From NCBI RefSeq assembly GCF_014493765.1, contig NZ_JACTVJ010000016.1:1-64000 (forward strand): a stretch of 64,000 nucleotides of DNA, written 5' to 3'. Position numbers and translations under genes: made by a program. This DNA comes from Streptomyces polyasparticus. GTDB taxonomy: Bacteria; Actinomycetota; Actinomycetes; Streptomycetales; Streptomycetaceae. How positions within the stretch are numbered: position 1 is the first letter of the stretch; each line of letters begins with the position of its first letter. The notes beneath the pieces were generated by a model. The model was given only the letters and a program-made list of their open reading frames with translations. It had not been told where the DNA came from and did not search any database. Below, one piece after another: positions 35,335 through 43,989 of the stretch.

Positions 35335-36114
35335 TCAGTTCGCGTGGAAGCGCGGGGGTGCCATCGTCGGGGCGTTTCCCTCGGGCAGGCGCTGGTCGGG
35401 GCAGCCGGTGAGGATCCGGCGCATCGCGTCCCGTTCGGCCGCGGTGACCCACACGCCGTACTTGCGCTTCACCGCGACCTGGCCCGCCACGTACTCGCAG
35501 CGGAACCCCTTCACCGACGGCAGCCACGTCGCCGCGTCCCCGTCCCCCTTGGACCGGTTCGCGCTCGCCCCGACCGCGAGGAGATTGAGCGGATCGTTGG
35601 CGAACGCGATCCGCTTGCCCGGCTCCCACTTCTGGGCGCCCTTCTGCCACGCGTCGGAGAGCGCCACCAAGTGGTCGATGTCGACCTTGCTGTGGCCGCG
35701 TTCGAAGGACACGTCCTGTCCGCTGTACGGATCGGGGGCGAGCTCACCGGCGAGGACCGTGCACTCGTCCTCGTCGGTCCGCACCTCCTCCAGGTCGCGG
35801 GCCAGGATGTCGTCGCGGGTGCCGCAGCCGTTGGAGTCGGTGTCGGCCCAGGGGCTGCCGAAGCGGTCCCGGTCGTATCCGGTCTTGGGCGCGCGGCCCT
35901 TGACCGTGAGTCCGTCCACGGCCGCGAGGGCCGAGCCCGGCTTGGAGTCGACGGGCTCCTCCTCGAGCGGCGTGCAGCCGACGGCCACCGCCATGAGCAG
36001 GGCGAACCCCGCCGCCGTATGTACGCGTCCCGCCGCCTTATGCACGCGTCCCGCCGCCGTATGCACGCGTCCCGCCGCCGTATGTACGCGCCTCACGCGG
36101 TCCACGCGCCCCAC
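35335..36114 (-). CDS. HNH/DUF1524-type secreted nuclease-like lipoprotein
   Basis: About 259 residues. The C-terminal DUF1524 (GmrSD-like HNH) domain shows the metal-site motif RGHSKVDIDHLVALSDAWQKGA, then ANDPLNLLAVGASANRSKGDGDAATW and CEYVAGQVAVKRKYGVWV. A hydrophobic segment with lipobox-like end LLMAVAVGC marks export and lipidation. GTG at 36114 is chosen because GGGAGGGGCAGG precedes it; GTG codons further in (36066, 36045) are alternatives. Between start and hydrophobic core lie four heptapeptide repeats GRVHTAA, giving an unusually long basic n-region. Probable DNA-degrading surface or secreted enzyme. Confidence 0.78.
   Translation of the reverse strand: MGRVDRVRRVHTAAGRVHTAAGRVHKAAGRVHTAAGFALLMAVAVGCTPLEEEPVDSKPGSALAAVDGLTVKGRAPKTGYDRDRFGSPWADTDSNGCGTRDDILARDLEEVRTDEDECTVLAGELAPDPYSGQDVSFERGHSKVDIDHLVALSDAWQKGAQKWEPGKRIAFANDPLNLLAVGASANRSKGDGDAATWLPSVKGFRCEYVAGQVAVKRKYGVWVTAAERDAMRRILTGCPDQRLPEGNAPTMAPPRFHAN
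36010..36093 (-). repeat. 21-bp tandem repeat, four copies, in frame
   Basis: Four units of 21 bp (36010-36030, 36031-36051, 36052-36072, 36073-36093) differ at few positions and encode the heptapeptide GRVHTAA (one copy GRVHKAA) upstream of the lipoprotein signal core. Confidence 0.9.
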
Positions 36115-36311
36115 CCTGCCCCTCCCGCACGGACGGCCCTGTTGCCGGGCCCAGACCTTACCCGGGTGCCCATACCGGGCGTGACCAGGCATCACTGGAC
36201 ACCGGTGGGCATTGTGTCGAGGACGGGCGTATGGTCGGAAGCGACGGGGCGAAATGCGGCATATGTACCGCCTTCCCCGATCGCCCCCACGCCTCCGAAG
36301 GGAGCCCACGG

Positions 36312-36506
36312 ATGGGTCTCGGCGACAAGATCAATGAAATGAAGGAAAAGTTCGGCGGCCAGGCCGAGGACAAGGCCAACGAGGTCGTGAAGAACGTCGG
36401 CGACGAGATCGACGAGAAGACCGGAGGCAAGTACTCCGAGCACGTGGACAAGGCGCAGCAGGCCGCCACCGAGCAGATCGACAAGCTCGACGGCCAGCAG
36501 GGCTGA
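36312..36506 (+). CDS. MT0933-like antitoxin family small protein
   Basis: A 64-residue, highly charged, all-helical protein: MGLGDKINEMKEKFGGQAED, with KANEVVKNVGDEIDEKTGGKY and a C-terminal DKAQQAATEQIDKLDGQ. This pattern fits the family named after MT0933/Rv0909, annotated as antitoxin, though it also resembles CsbD-type stress proteins. ATG nine bases after AGGGAG. No toxin gene is adjacent. Followed by a perfect terminator, so it is a single-gene unit. Confidence 0.75.
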   Translation: MGLGDKINEMKEKFGGQAEDKANEVVKNVGDEIDEKTGGKYSEHVDKAQQAATEQIDKLDGQQG

Positions 36507-36550
36507 TCCCACGGGCCCACCCTGGCCCCACAGAACCACCTCGCACAACA

Positions 36551-36586
36551 GCGCCGTCCGCGGCCAAGCACCACCGCGGACGGCGC
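36551..36586 (+). terminator. Terminator of the small-protein gene
   Basis: GCGCCGTCCGCGG (36551-36563) pairs perfectly with CCGCGGACGGCGC (36574-36586), followed by TTCTTGT. Confidence 0.88.
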
Positions 36587-36654
36587 TTCTTGTCATCTGC
36601 CGCGCACAGATGGCCAGTTGCCGTGCCCGAAGGTCACAGCGGGCGGTGGCCAAC

Positions 36655-36735
36655 GTTTTGCCGATCCCCCACGTCCACGCCTCACCGACCCCCACGTCTA
36701 CGCCTCGCCGATCCCCCACACCTTCTCCGCGGGGC
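36655..36735 (-). repeat. Degenerate repeats after the SCO6745-family stop codon
   Basis: Downstream of the stop, GGGGATCGGCGAGGCG-type units recur at about 23-24-base spacing. They echo the last codons of the gene (GIGKV-stop). This looks like tandem duplication and decay of the 3' end. Confidence 0.5.
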
Positions 36736-36741
36736 GGCCGC

Positions 36742-37614
36742 CTACACCTTGCCGATCCCCAGCGTGTTCTCCGCGGGCAGCAGCCCCGAACCGAGCGCGG
36801 CGACCCAGAACTCGCCGAGCAGCTCGGCCAGTTCGTCCACCCGGGCCGCGCCCAGCGCACGCCAGGGAGCGGCGGCGGCCTCATCGGTGTGGCGCTCCAC
36901 CTCGGCGCGCAGCGCACGGCCGGCCTCGGTCGCCGTTCCCTCGGTGTCCAACAGGCCGCGTGCGACGAGCCGTTCACGCGCGGCGGCCCACTCCTCGGCG
37001 CTCCAGCCGCGGCTCTCGAAGCGCTCGACGGACGCGGCACCGATGGCCGCGAACGACACCAGGGCCTCGACGGCGTCGAGACCGGCGACGGTGAGCGCCG
37101 CGAGATGCCCGTCGCCGCGGTGCTCGCGCAGGATCGTGAGCGCCTGCCACAGCACCAGATGCGGCTCGTCGGGCCAGGTCAGCGCGGCATTGGCGGCGGC
37201 GAGCGGCCGGCCCGCGAGCGGCGCCGCCTCGGCCGCCTGCCGAGCGAGGGCCGCGGCGCGGGCGAGCTCGCGGCTGCCGATACGGTCACCGAACACGGCA
37301 CGGTACGTACGGTCGACAGCGCGCCCACGGGCCGCGAGCACGGCCTCGGGGGACGCCGTGTCCCATGCGCCGGCCATGTTCTCGCCGACCATCCGCGGGC
37401 TGAAGCTGTAGAAGGCCGCGGTCACCAGCCCGGCACTCGCCGCCCCGAGCGGCGCCGCACGCCAGGCGAAGTAACTCGGCCACCGCTCATCGGTCTTGTA
37501 GCCCAGCGCGGCGGCCTCCTCGAAGGCCTCGGGCGCGTAGTAGAGGAGGGCATGCAGGGGCTCGCTCAGATGCCAGAGCTGCCGCACACGACTGAGCGCG
37601 ATCGCTTCGGACAC
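36742..37614 (-). CDS. SCO6745 family protein (winged-helix-like)
   Basis: A 290-residue helical protein typical of the Streptomyces SCO6745 family: RQLWHLSEPLHALLYYAPEAFEEAAALGYK at the N-terminus, YFAWRAAPLGAASAGLVTAAFYSFSP in the middle, and a C-terminal MarR-like winged-helix segment (WSAEEWAAARERLVARGLLDTEG, TEAGRALRAEVERHTDEAA). The role is not established; a ligand-binding or regulatory protein is likely. ATG start after a GAGGAACC-type site. The last codons GIGKV-stop are echoed downstream in degenerate repeats. Confidence 0.85.
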   Translation of the reverse strand: MSEAIALSRVRQLWHLSEPLHALLYYAPEAFEEAAALGYKTDERWPSYFAWRAAPLGAASAGLVTAAFYSFSPRMVGENMAGAWDTASPEAVLAARGRAVDRTYRAVFGDRIGSRELARAAALARQAAEAAPLAGRPLAAANAALTWPDEPHLVLWQALTILREHRGDGHLAALTVAGLDAVEALVSFAAIGAASVERFESRGWSAEEWAAARERLVARGLLDTEGTATEAGRALRAEVERHTDEAAAAPWRALGAARVDELAELLGEFWVAALGSGLLPAENTLGIGKV

Positions 37615-37662
37615 GGTTCCTCCACACGGGACGGCTCAGCAGGTCGACGCCGGCCAAGCGGT

Positions 37663-38070
37663 TCAGACGGAGACGACCTCGCCCTTCCAGTCGATCGTCG
37701 CGGAGTAGGCGGCCAGGTCGTCCGGGTCCGAGGTGACGATGAGCCCCGCATGATGCAGGACAGCCGTGACCACGACAAGGGCGTCCACCGCGTCCGGTCG
37801 TCTCGTGGGCGGCAGGTCCGCCTGCCCCAGCATCCAGCCCGCGCGTCGGTAGTCGTCCACGGTATAGCCGAGAAAGACGTGGCACTGCTTCAGGAATTCC
37901 GCGAGCCGGTACTGACGCGGCCCGCCCCGCCATACCTGCGCCAACACCGGGCCCGGAACGATGGGGCGCACACCAGCCGCCCGCCACACTCCGTGCAAGT
38001 AGCGCATGTCCACACTGCCGCGCTCGACAGCAATGAGCGCACCGCTGTCGTAGACAACCTGTGGCGTCAT
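37663..38070 (-). CDS. PIN domain ribonuclease toxin (VapC-like)
   Basis: A 135-residue PIN protein. Acidic metal-site residues are visible in VVYDSGALIAVERG (Asp8, and Glu in VERG), RPDAVDALVVVTA and IVTSDPDDLAAY. PIN toxins cleave tRNA or rRNA and are held inactive by an antitoxin. ATG overlaps the stop of the upstream RHH gene by four bases (antitoxin first, toxin second), the usual TA order. Confidence 0.87.
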   Translation of the reverse strand: MTPQVVYDSGALIAVERGSVDMRYLHGVWRAAGVRPIVPGPVLAQVWRGGPRQYRLAEFLKQCHVFLGYTVDDYRRAGWMLGQADLPPTRRPDAVDALVVVTAVLHHAGLIVTSDPDDLAAYSATIDWKGEVVSV

Positions 38071-38366
38071 GCCGTCCGGGACTCCCCACCGAAGAACCGA
38101 CCGAGCACGCCGTCGAGTTCAGCCTTGCGCTCCGGGGACAACGGCTCAGGGTCGGGCCAGATCGCGGCATCCGCGGCCGCGTGTGCGGCGCGGGTGGCCG
38201 CATCTGCGTCACGGAACGTGCGCTCTATGGCTTCGTCCCGTTCCACCGCCCCCAGCACCCTGGCCTCGATGTACGCCGACACGGTCACCTGCGCCCGTTC
38301 GGCGGCCCGCCGCACCCGCTCGGCATCGGCGGGGTCGATGGTGAACGTCACCCGAGTCTTCGCCAC
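38067..38366 (-). CDS. Ribbon-helix-helix antitoxin partner of the PIN toxin
   Basis: A 99-residue protein. An N-terminal RHH-type DNA-binding pattern VTFTIDPADAERVRRAAERA, then VTVSAYIEARVLG, with an acidic, Ala-rich C-terminus that would wrap the toxin (PLSPERKAELDGVLGRFFGG). The start is GTG (V-AKTRV). A TACCCT hexamer ends six bases before the GTG, so the mRNA may be leaderless. It should autoregulate the operon together with the toxin. Confidence 0.82.
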   Translation of the reverse strand: MAKTRVTFTIDPADAERVRRAAERAQVTVSAYIEARVLGAVERDEAIERTFRDADAATRAAHAAADAAIWPDPEPLSPERKAELDGVLGRFFGGESRTA

Positions 38367-38442
38367 ACCTTGAGGGTAACACGACGTATGAACATCGGCA
38401 GGGGCGTAGGAGAAGGGCGCCCGACGCCTCGACGCCAGCCCC

Positions 38443-41400
38443 TCAGGACCCCAGAATCGTCGTCAGGAACTCCCCGGTCCACCCCAGCAACTCCCGCCCC
38501 AGCAAAGGCTTTCCGCCGACCTTCGCCGTCTTCGGGCGCGGTACGAGGATCTGGTGGGCGGCCGGCTTCATGACCGTGCCCGGATAGAGCCGCTTGAGGC
38601 GCAGCTCCTGCGATTCGCGCAGCTCCACGGGTGCGAAGCGGATGTTGTTGCCCTGGAGCACGATCTCGCCGACCCCGCAGGCGCGGGCCAGCATCCGCAG
38701 CCCGGCCACGAGCAGCAGGTTCTCCACCGGCTCGGGCAACTTGCCGTAGCGGTCGGTGAGTTCCTCGCGTACCGCCTTGATGTCCTCTTCGGTGTTGGCG
38801 GAGGCGATGGCGCGGTAGGCCTGGAGGCGCAGCCGCTCCCCCGGCGCGTAGTCGTGCGGGACGTGTGCGTCGACGGGCAGCTCGATCTTGACTTCGAGCG
38901 GTGCCTCTTCCTCGATCTCGCCGGTCTCCAGCTGCCGGCGGTAGTCCGCGACGGCCTCGCCGACCATGCGTACGTACAGGTCGAAGCCGACGCCCGCGAT
39001 GTGACCGGACTGCTCGCCGCCGAGCAGATTGCCCGCGCCGCGGATTTCGAGGTCCTTCATCGCCACGTACATGCCCGCGCCCATCTCCGTGTGCTGGGCG
39101 ATGGTGGCGAGGCGCTCGTGCGCGGTCTCGGTGAGCGGCTTCTCCGGCGGGTACAGGAAGTACGCGTATCCGCGCTCGCGGCCTCGGCCGACGCGGCCGC
39201 GCAGCTGGTGCAGCTGGGAGAGGCCGAAGTTGTCGCCGCGCTCGACGATCAGCGTATTCGCGTTGGAGATGTCGATGCCGGACTCGACGATCGTGGTCGA
39301 GACGAGCACGTCGAACTTCTTCTCCCAGAAGTCCACGACCACCTGCTCGAGAGCAGTCTCGGACATCTGGCCGTGCGCGGTGGCGATCCGGGCCTCAGGG
39401 ACGATGTCGCGGAGCCGGGCGGCCGCGCGGTCGATGGACTCGACGCGGTTGTGGATGTAGAAGACCTGGCCCTCGCGCAGGAGTTCACGGCGGATGGCCG
39501 CGCCGATCTGCTTCTCCTCGTACGGCCCGACGAAGGTCAGGACCGGGTGGCGCTCCTCGGGCGGGGTGGTGATCGTCGACATCTCGCGGATGCCGGTGAC
39601 GGCCATTTCGAGCGTACGGGGGATGGGCGTCGCGGACATCGTCAGGACGTCGACGTTGGCGCGGAGCTTCTTCAGCTGCTCCTTGTGCTCGACGCCGAAG
39701 CGCTGCTCCTCGTCGACGATGACCAGGCCCAGGTCCTTGAACTTGGTCTCGGAGGAGAAGAGGCGGTGCGTGCCGATGACGACATCCACCGAGCCGTCCC
39801 GCAGCCCTTCGAGCGTGGCCTTGGCCTCGGTGTCGGTCTGGAAGCGGCTCAACGCCCGTACCTTGACCGGGAATTGGGAGTAGCGCTCGGAGAACGTGCC
39901 GAAGTGCTGCTGCACGAGCAGGGTCGTGGGCACGAGCACGGCGACCTGCTTGCCGTCCTGTACGGCCTTGAAGGCGGCCCGTACCGCGATCTCCGTCTTG
40001 CCGTAACCGACGTCGCCGCAGATCAGACGGTCCATCGGGACCGACTTCTCCATGTCCTCCTTGACCTCGGCGATCGTCGTCAGCTGGTCGGGCGTCTCCG
40101 CGTACGGGAACGCGTCCTCCAGTTCGCGCTGCCAGGGCGTGTCCGGGCCGAAGGTGTGGCCGGGGGCGGCCATGCGCGCGCTGTAGAGCTTGATCAGGTC
40201 GGCGGCGATCTCCTTGACCGCCTTCTTGGCCCGCGCCTTGGTCTTCGTCCAGTCCGCGCCGCCGAGCCGGTGCAGCGTGGGGGCCTCGCCGCCCACGTAC
40301 TTGGTGATCTGCTCCAGCTGGTCGGTCGGGATGTAGAGCCGGTCGCCGGGCTGGCCGCGCTTGGCGGGCGCGTACTCGACGACGAGGTACTCGCGGGTGG
40401 CGCCCTGGACCGTGCGCTGCACCATCTCGATGTAGCGGCCGACACCGTGCTGCTCGTGCACGATGTAGTCGCCCGGCTCCAGGGTGAGCGGGTCGATGGC
40501 CTTGCGGCGGCGGGCCGGCATCCGCGCGCCGTCCTTGCCGGCCGCCTTCTGGCCGGTCAGGTCGGTCTCGGTGAGGACCGCGAGCTTGAGCTGAGGGTCG
40601 ACGAAGCCGTAGTCGATGGAGCCGCAGGAGACGTGCACGACCGACGGCGCGAGGTCGGCCTTCGAGGCGAGGTCCTTGTCGAGGCGGGCCGCGATGCCCT
40701 CGTTGCTCAGGACCTCGGCGGTGCGGGTCGCGGGGCCGTGTGCCTCGGTGACGAAGACCGTGCGCCAGCCGTCGGCGTTCCACTGCTTGGCGTCCGCGAG
40801 GGCACGGGCGGTGTCGCCGCGGTAGGTCTCGGGGGCGTGCATGCCGAGCTTGAGGGTGTCCGAGCCCAGATCTTCATCGGCCGCGAACGGCGAGACGGAC
40901 CACCACATCATGTCCAGCTCGCGGGCCCGGTCCCGTACGTCCGCGATCCCCCACAGGGAGGCCGCGCCCACGTCGATCGGAGCCTCGCCGCCGCCGGCCG
41001 TGGCGGCCCAGCTGGCCTGCAGGAACTCCTGGCTGGTGGCCACCAGGTCGGTGGCGCGGGTGCGCACGCGCTCGGGGTCGCAGACGACGGCCATGGCGCC
41101 CTTGGGCAGGACGTCGATCAGGAGCTCCATCTCGTCGACGAGCACCGGCGCGAGGGACTCCATGCCCTCGACCGCGATGCCCTCGGCGATCTTGCCGAGC
41201 AGCTCGCCGAGCTCGGGGTGCTGCTCGGCGAGCGTGGCCGCTCTGGCCCGTACGTCCTCGGTGAGCAGCAGCTCGCGGCAGGGCGGGGCCCACAGGCCGT
41301 GCTCGGCGATCTCCAGGGAGCGCTGGTCGGCGACCTTGAAGTAACGGATCTCCTCGACGTCGTCGCCCCAGAACTCGATCCGGAGCGGGTGCTCCTCGGT

Positions 41401-41988
41401 CGGCGGGAAGACGTCCAGGATGCCGCCGCGTACGGCGAACTCGCCGCGCTTCTCGACCAGTTCGACGCGCGCGTACGCGGCTGCGGCGAGCGCCTCGACG
41501 ACCTCGTTCAGATCAGCCGTCTGGTTCTGCTTGAGACTGACGGGCTCCAGGTCGCCGAGGCCCTTGACCTGCGGCTGCAGTACGGAGCGGATCGGGGCGA
41601 CGATCACGCTGACGCGGCCGGTCTCCGGGTCGGCGTCGGCGGTGGGGTGGGCGAGCCGGCGCAGCACGGCGAGGCGGCGGCCGACGGTGTCGCTGCGCGG
41701 GCTGAGGCGCTCGTGCGGCAGCGTCTCCCAGGACGGGTACTCCGCGATGCCTTCCTCGGGCAGCAGGGACCGCAGCGCCGCGGCGAGATCCTCGGCCTCG
41801 CGTCCCGTGGCGGTCACCGCGAGGACGGTACGGCCGGTCTCGCGGGCGAGCGCGGCGATCGCGAAGGGACGGGCGGCGGGCGGGCCGACCAGGTCCACGT
41901 GCATCCGGTTCGCGTCCCGTGCGGCATCCACGGCTTCCACGAGGGCGGCGTCTTCGGCTACGGCATCGAGCAGACCGTGCAGGCTCAT
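38443..41988 (-). CDS. mfd: Transcription-repair coupling factor
   Basis: A 1181-residue DNA translocase that displaces stalled RNA polymerase and recruits UvrA. The N-terminal UvrB-like region includes EYPSWETLPHERLSPRSDTVGRR. The CarD-like RNA polymerase interaction domain starts with PGDYIVHEQHGVGRY (about residue 500). The RecG-like helicase core shows CGDVGYGKTEIAVRAAFKA, GTHRLFS, IVDEEQRFGV, MSATPIPRTL and QLRGRVGRG. The C-terminal UvrA-regulating domain ends in GEFLTTILGS. The ATG start (MSLHGLLDAV) has no clear ribosome site but gives the usual N-terminus; upstream sequence is a tandem repeat. Confidence 0.95.
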   Translation of the reverse strand: MSLHGLLDAVAEDAALVEAVDAARDANRMHVDLVGPPAARPFAIAALARETGRTVLAVTATGREAEDLAAALRSLLPEEGIAEYPSWETLPHERLSPRSDTVGRRLAVLRRLAHPTADADPETGRVSVIVAPIRSVLQPQVKGLGDLEPVSLKQNQTADLNEVVEALAAAAYARVELVEKRGEFAVRGGILDVFPPTEEHPLRIEFWGDDVEEIRYFKVADQRSLEIAEHGLWAPPCRELLLTEDVRARAATLAEQHPELGELLGKIAEGIAVEGMESLAPVLVDEMELLIDVLPKGAMAVVCDPERVRTRATDLVATSQEFLQASWAATAGGGEAPIDVGAASLWGIADVRDRARELDMMWWSVSPFAADEDLGSDTLKLGMHAPETYRGDTARALADAKQWNADGWRTVFVTEAHGPATRTAEVLSNEGIAARLDKDLASKADLAPSVVHVSCGSIDYGFVDPQLKLAVLTETDLTGQKAAGKDGARMPARRRKAIDPLTLEPGDYIVHEQHGVGRYIEMVQRTVQGATREYLVVEYAPAKRGQPGDRLYIPTDQLEQITKYVGGEAPTLHRLGGADWTKTKARAKKAVKEIAADLIKLYSARMAAPGHTFGPDTPWQRELEDAFPYAETPDQLTTIAEVKEDMEKSVPMDRLICGDVGYGKTEIAVRAAFKAVQDGKQVAVLVPTTLLVQQHFGTFSERYSQFPVKVRALSRFQTDTEAKATLEGLRDGSVDVVIGTHRLFSSETKFKDLGLVIVDEEQRFGVEHKEQLKKLRANVDVLTMSATPIPRTLEMAVTGIREMSTITTPPEERHPVLTFVGPYEEKQIGAAIRRELLREGQVFYIHNRVESIDRAAARLRDIVPEARIATAHGQMSETALEQVVVDFWEKKFDVLVSTTIVESGIDISNANTLIVERGDNFGLSQLHQLRGRVGRGRERGYAYFLYPPEKPLTETAHERLATIAQHTEMGAGMYVAMKDLEIRGAGNLLGGEQSGHIAGVGFDLYVRMVGEAVADYRRQLETGEIEEEAPLEVKIELPVDAHVPHDYAPGERLRLQAYRAIASANTEEDIKAVREELTDRYGKLPEPVENLLLVAGLRMLARACGVGEIVLQGNNIRFAPVELRESQELRLKRLYPGTVMKPAAHQILVPRPKTAKVGGKPLLGRELLGWTGEFLTTILGS

Positions 41989-42384
41989 GAAGGGTTTTCC
42001 CGTCCGGATGGTCAGTTCTCGGGCAACGCGAACACCCGGCTTCGCGCGGAGGGCGGGCCGGGGATGGCTCCAGGGTACGCCTGCGGGGGTGCGTGCGCTC
42101 CGGGGTTCCGGGCGGGGCGGGGCCGCGTGCGGGAGGCGGTTGCCGGGCCGGCCGTGCTCGCACATCGAAGGCGGTTGCCGGGCCGGCCGTGCTCGCACAT
42201 CGAAGGCGGTTGCCGGGCCGGCCGTGCTCGCACGCCGGAGGCGGTCGTGTCGCCCCGGCGCGAACGTGCGTCCGCGCCGTGTTCGAATTGGCGTCACCAG
42301 GGAGCGCCTCCCCCGGTGGTCACCGGGGGCGCCGCCCCGGTACCCGCCGACCGCTTGGAACCCGAGCACTCCCGAGGACCCCGC
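41989..42384. other. Intergenic region between mfd and the DUF2079 gene
   Basis: 396 bases between divergent genes, with no supported gene. It is dominated by the 35-bp tandem array at 42134-42238. The promoters of both genes must lie here, but no clear -10/-35 pair stands out. Confidence 0.6.
42134..42238. repeat. 35-bp tandem repeat, three copies plus a partial fourth
   Basis: Units at 42134-42168, 42169-42203 and 42204-42238 share AGGCGGTTGCCGGGCCGGCC followed by GTGCTCGCACATCGA; the last unit diverges at its end and a partial unit begins at 42239. Each unit holds the palindrome GGCCGGCC. It lies in the divergent promoter region of mfd. Confidence 0.92.
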
Positions 42385-43899
42385 ATGCGCACCGCCGTCG
42401 ATCCGTCCGCCGCGTCCGACGCCTCCGGCAAGGGCGCGGACGAGGCCGCCGCGTCGTCCGGCGTACGCAAGGGAGCCCGGCGGGCGCGCGACACGTGGGG
42501 TCTCGCGCCCTGGGGGCTCGCGGGGCTCCTCTTCGTCGCGTACACCACCGTGTCCGTGCTGCGGTGGGAGAAGTTCGGCACGCGCTCGTGGGATCTGGGC
42601 ATCTTCGAGCAGGCGATCCGGGGATACGCGCAGCTGCAGGCGCCGATCGCCGATCTGAAGGGCCCCGGCGCGCATATCCTCGGCGACCACTTCAGCCCGG
42701 TCACGGCCCTGATCGCGCCCTTCTACCGGCTGTTCCCGGGGCCGGTGACGCTGCTCGTGGCGCAGGCGGCGCTGTTCGCCTTGTCCGTGGTGCCGGTGAC
42801 GCGGGCCGCGAGCCGGCTGCTCGGCCGTGGCGGCGGGCTCTGTCTGGGGCTCGCGTACGGCCTGTCATGGGGCCTGCAGCGGGCCGTCGACTTCGACTTC
42901 CACGAGATCGCCTTCGCCGTACCGCTGATCGCGTTCTCGCTCGAGGCGCTGCTCGCCGAACGCTGGCGCGCCGCGCTGCTCTGGGCGCTGCCGCTGGTCC
43001 TCGTGAAGGAGGACCAGGGCCCGACGCTGACGGCGATCGCCCTGGTCGTGGCCTGGCGGGCGCACGGGCGGGTGACATCCGGCCGCGGCGAGGGCGGGGC
43101 GGGAGCCGTCGACGGGCCGGACGTGGAACGGGCACGGACCGCTGTTCCGTACGCGTTCGCCGTGGCCGCCTTCGGGGTCGTGGCCGCCCTGCTGGTCTTC
43201 TTCTGGATCATCCCGGCTTTCAACACCCTCGGCAGCTACGAGTACTGGAACCGTCTCGACGGCGGCTTCCCCAGCCCGTTCGCCGGGTTCGAGGTCAAAC
43301 TGCACACGCTGGCCTGGCTGCTGCTGCCCACGGGCCTGTTCGCCCTGCGCTCGCCCCTCGCCCTGATCGCCCTGCCCACCCTCGGCTGGCGCTTCGTCTC
43401 CTCGGACGACTCGTACTGGGGCACCGACTGGCACTACAGCGCCGTGCTCATGCCGGTGATCGTCCTCGCCGCGGCCGACGGGATAGCCCGGACCCTGCAC
43501 GGCGGGCGCCCGAAGCTGCGCCGGATCGCGGACCGGGCGCCGCTCGCGATCGCGGCCGTGGCACTCGCCCTGACCGTCTCGCTGCCGCTGGGCACGCTCA
43601 CCGATACGGCGACGTATCGCGTCCCCGCGTATGCGCGTCAGGCGGACGCGCTGCTCGGCCGGATTCCCGACGGGGCCACCGTCGAATCGAACATCGGGCC
43701 CATCAGCCGGCTCGCCGGCCGCTGCCGTGTCCTGTGGATCGGCAACTCCCGTGGTGTGACGCCCGATTACCTCGCTCTGGACAACCGGGCGGGCCGCTAC
43801 CGGGATCCGGTTGCCGAGGCCCGGCGCCTCCATCCCGACGCCCGCTTCCAGGAGTTGGGCTCGGCGGGCGGGTTCCTGGTCCTCGAGCGCGTCGTCTGA
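42385..43899 (+). CDS. DUF2079 family polytopic membrane protein
   Basis: A 504-residue membrane protein with about ten helices. Family motifs: FGTRSWDLGIFEQAIRGYA near residue 70, ILGDHFSPVTALIAPFYRLF, FDFHEIAFAVPLIAF, LVKEDQGPTLTAIALV, and a short C-terminal extracytoplasmic part (ESNIGPISRLAGR). The fold resembles GT-C glycosyltransferases (acidic residue in the first loop, SWDLG), so a lipid-linked sugar transferase role is possible. ATG start after CCGAGGACCCCGC. Convergent with the second ABC permease, with a terminator between. Confidence 0.88.
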   Translation: MRTAVDPSAASDASGKGADEAAASSGVRKGARRARDTWGLAPWGLAGLLFVAYTTVSVLRWEKFGTRSWDLGIFEQAIRGYAQLQAPIADLKGPGAHILGDHFSPVTALIAPFYRLFPGPVTLLVAQAALFALSVVPVTRAASRLLGRGGGLCLGLAYGLSWGLQRAVDFDFHEIAFAVPLIAFSLEALLAERWRAALLWALPLVLVKEDQGPTLTAIALVVAWRAHGRVTSGRGEGGAGAVDGPDVERARTAVPYAFAVAAFGVVAALLVFFWIIPAFNTLGSYEYWNRLDGGFPSPFAGFEVKLHTLAWLLLPTGLFALRSPLALIALPTLGWRFVSSDDSYWGTDWHYSAVLMPVIVLAAADGIARTLHGGRPKLRRIADRAPLAIAAVALALTVSLPLGTLTDTATYRVPAYARQADALLGRIPDGATVESNIGPISRLAGRCRVLWIGNSRGVTPDYLALDNRAGRYRDPVAEARRLHPDARFQELGSAGGFLVLERVV

Positions 43900-43926
43900 C
43901 CGCCGCCGCTCCCGACGGAAAACAGC

Positions 43927-43965
43927 CCGGCCCGGGTGCACATGGAGGATGTGCACCCGGGCCGG
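43927..43965. terminator. Bidirectional terminator with perfect 17-bp stem
   Basis: CCGGCCCGGGTGCACAT (43927-43943) is fully complementary to 43949-43965 around GGAGG. It sits between convergent genes. Confidence 0.92.
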
Positions 43966-43989
43966 ACCCTTACCGTAGCCGCCGCCGGA

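Noticed and set aside
38554-42384. Very long plus-strand open frame antisense to mfd, fused in frame to the DUF2079 protein
   Set aside because: Only the last 504 codons have membrane-protein character and a start with ribosome site; the rest mirrors mfd.
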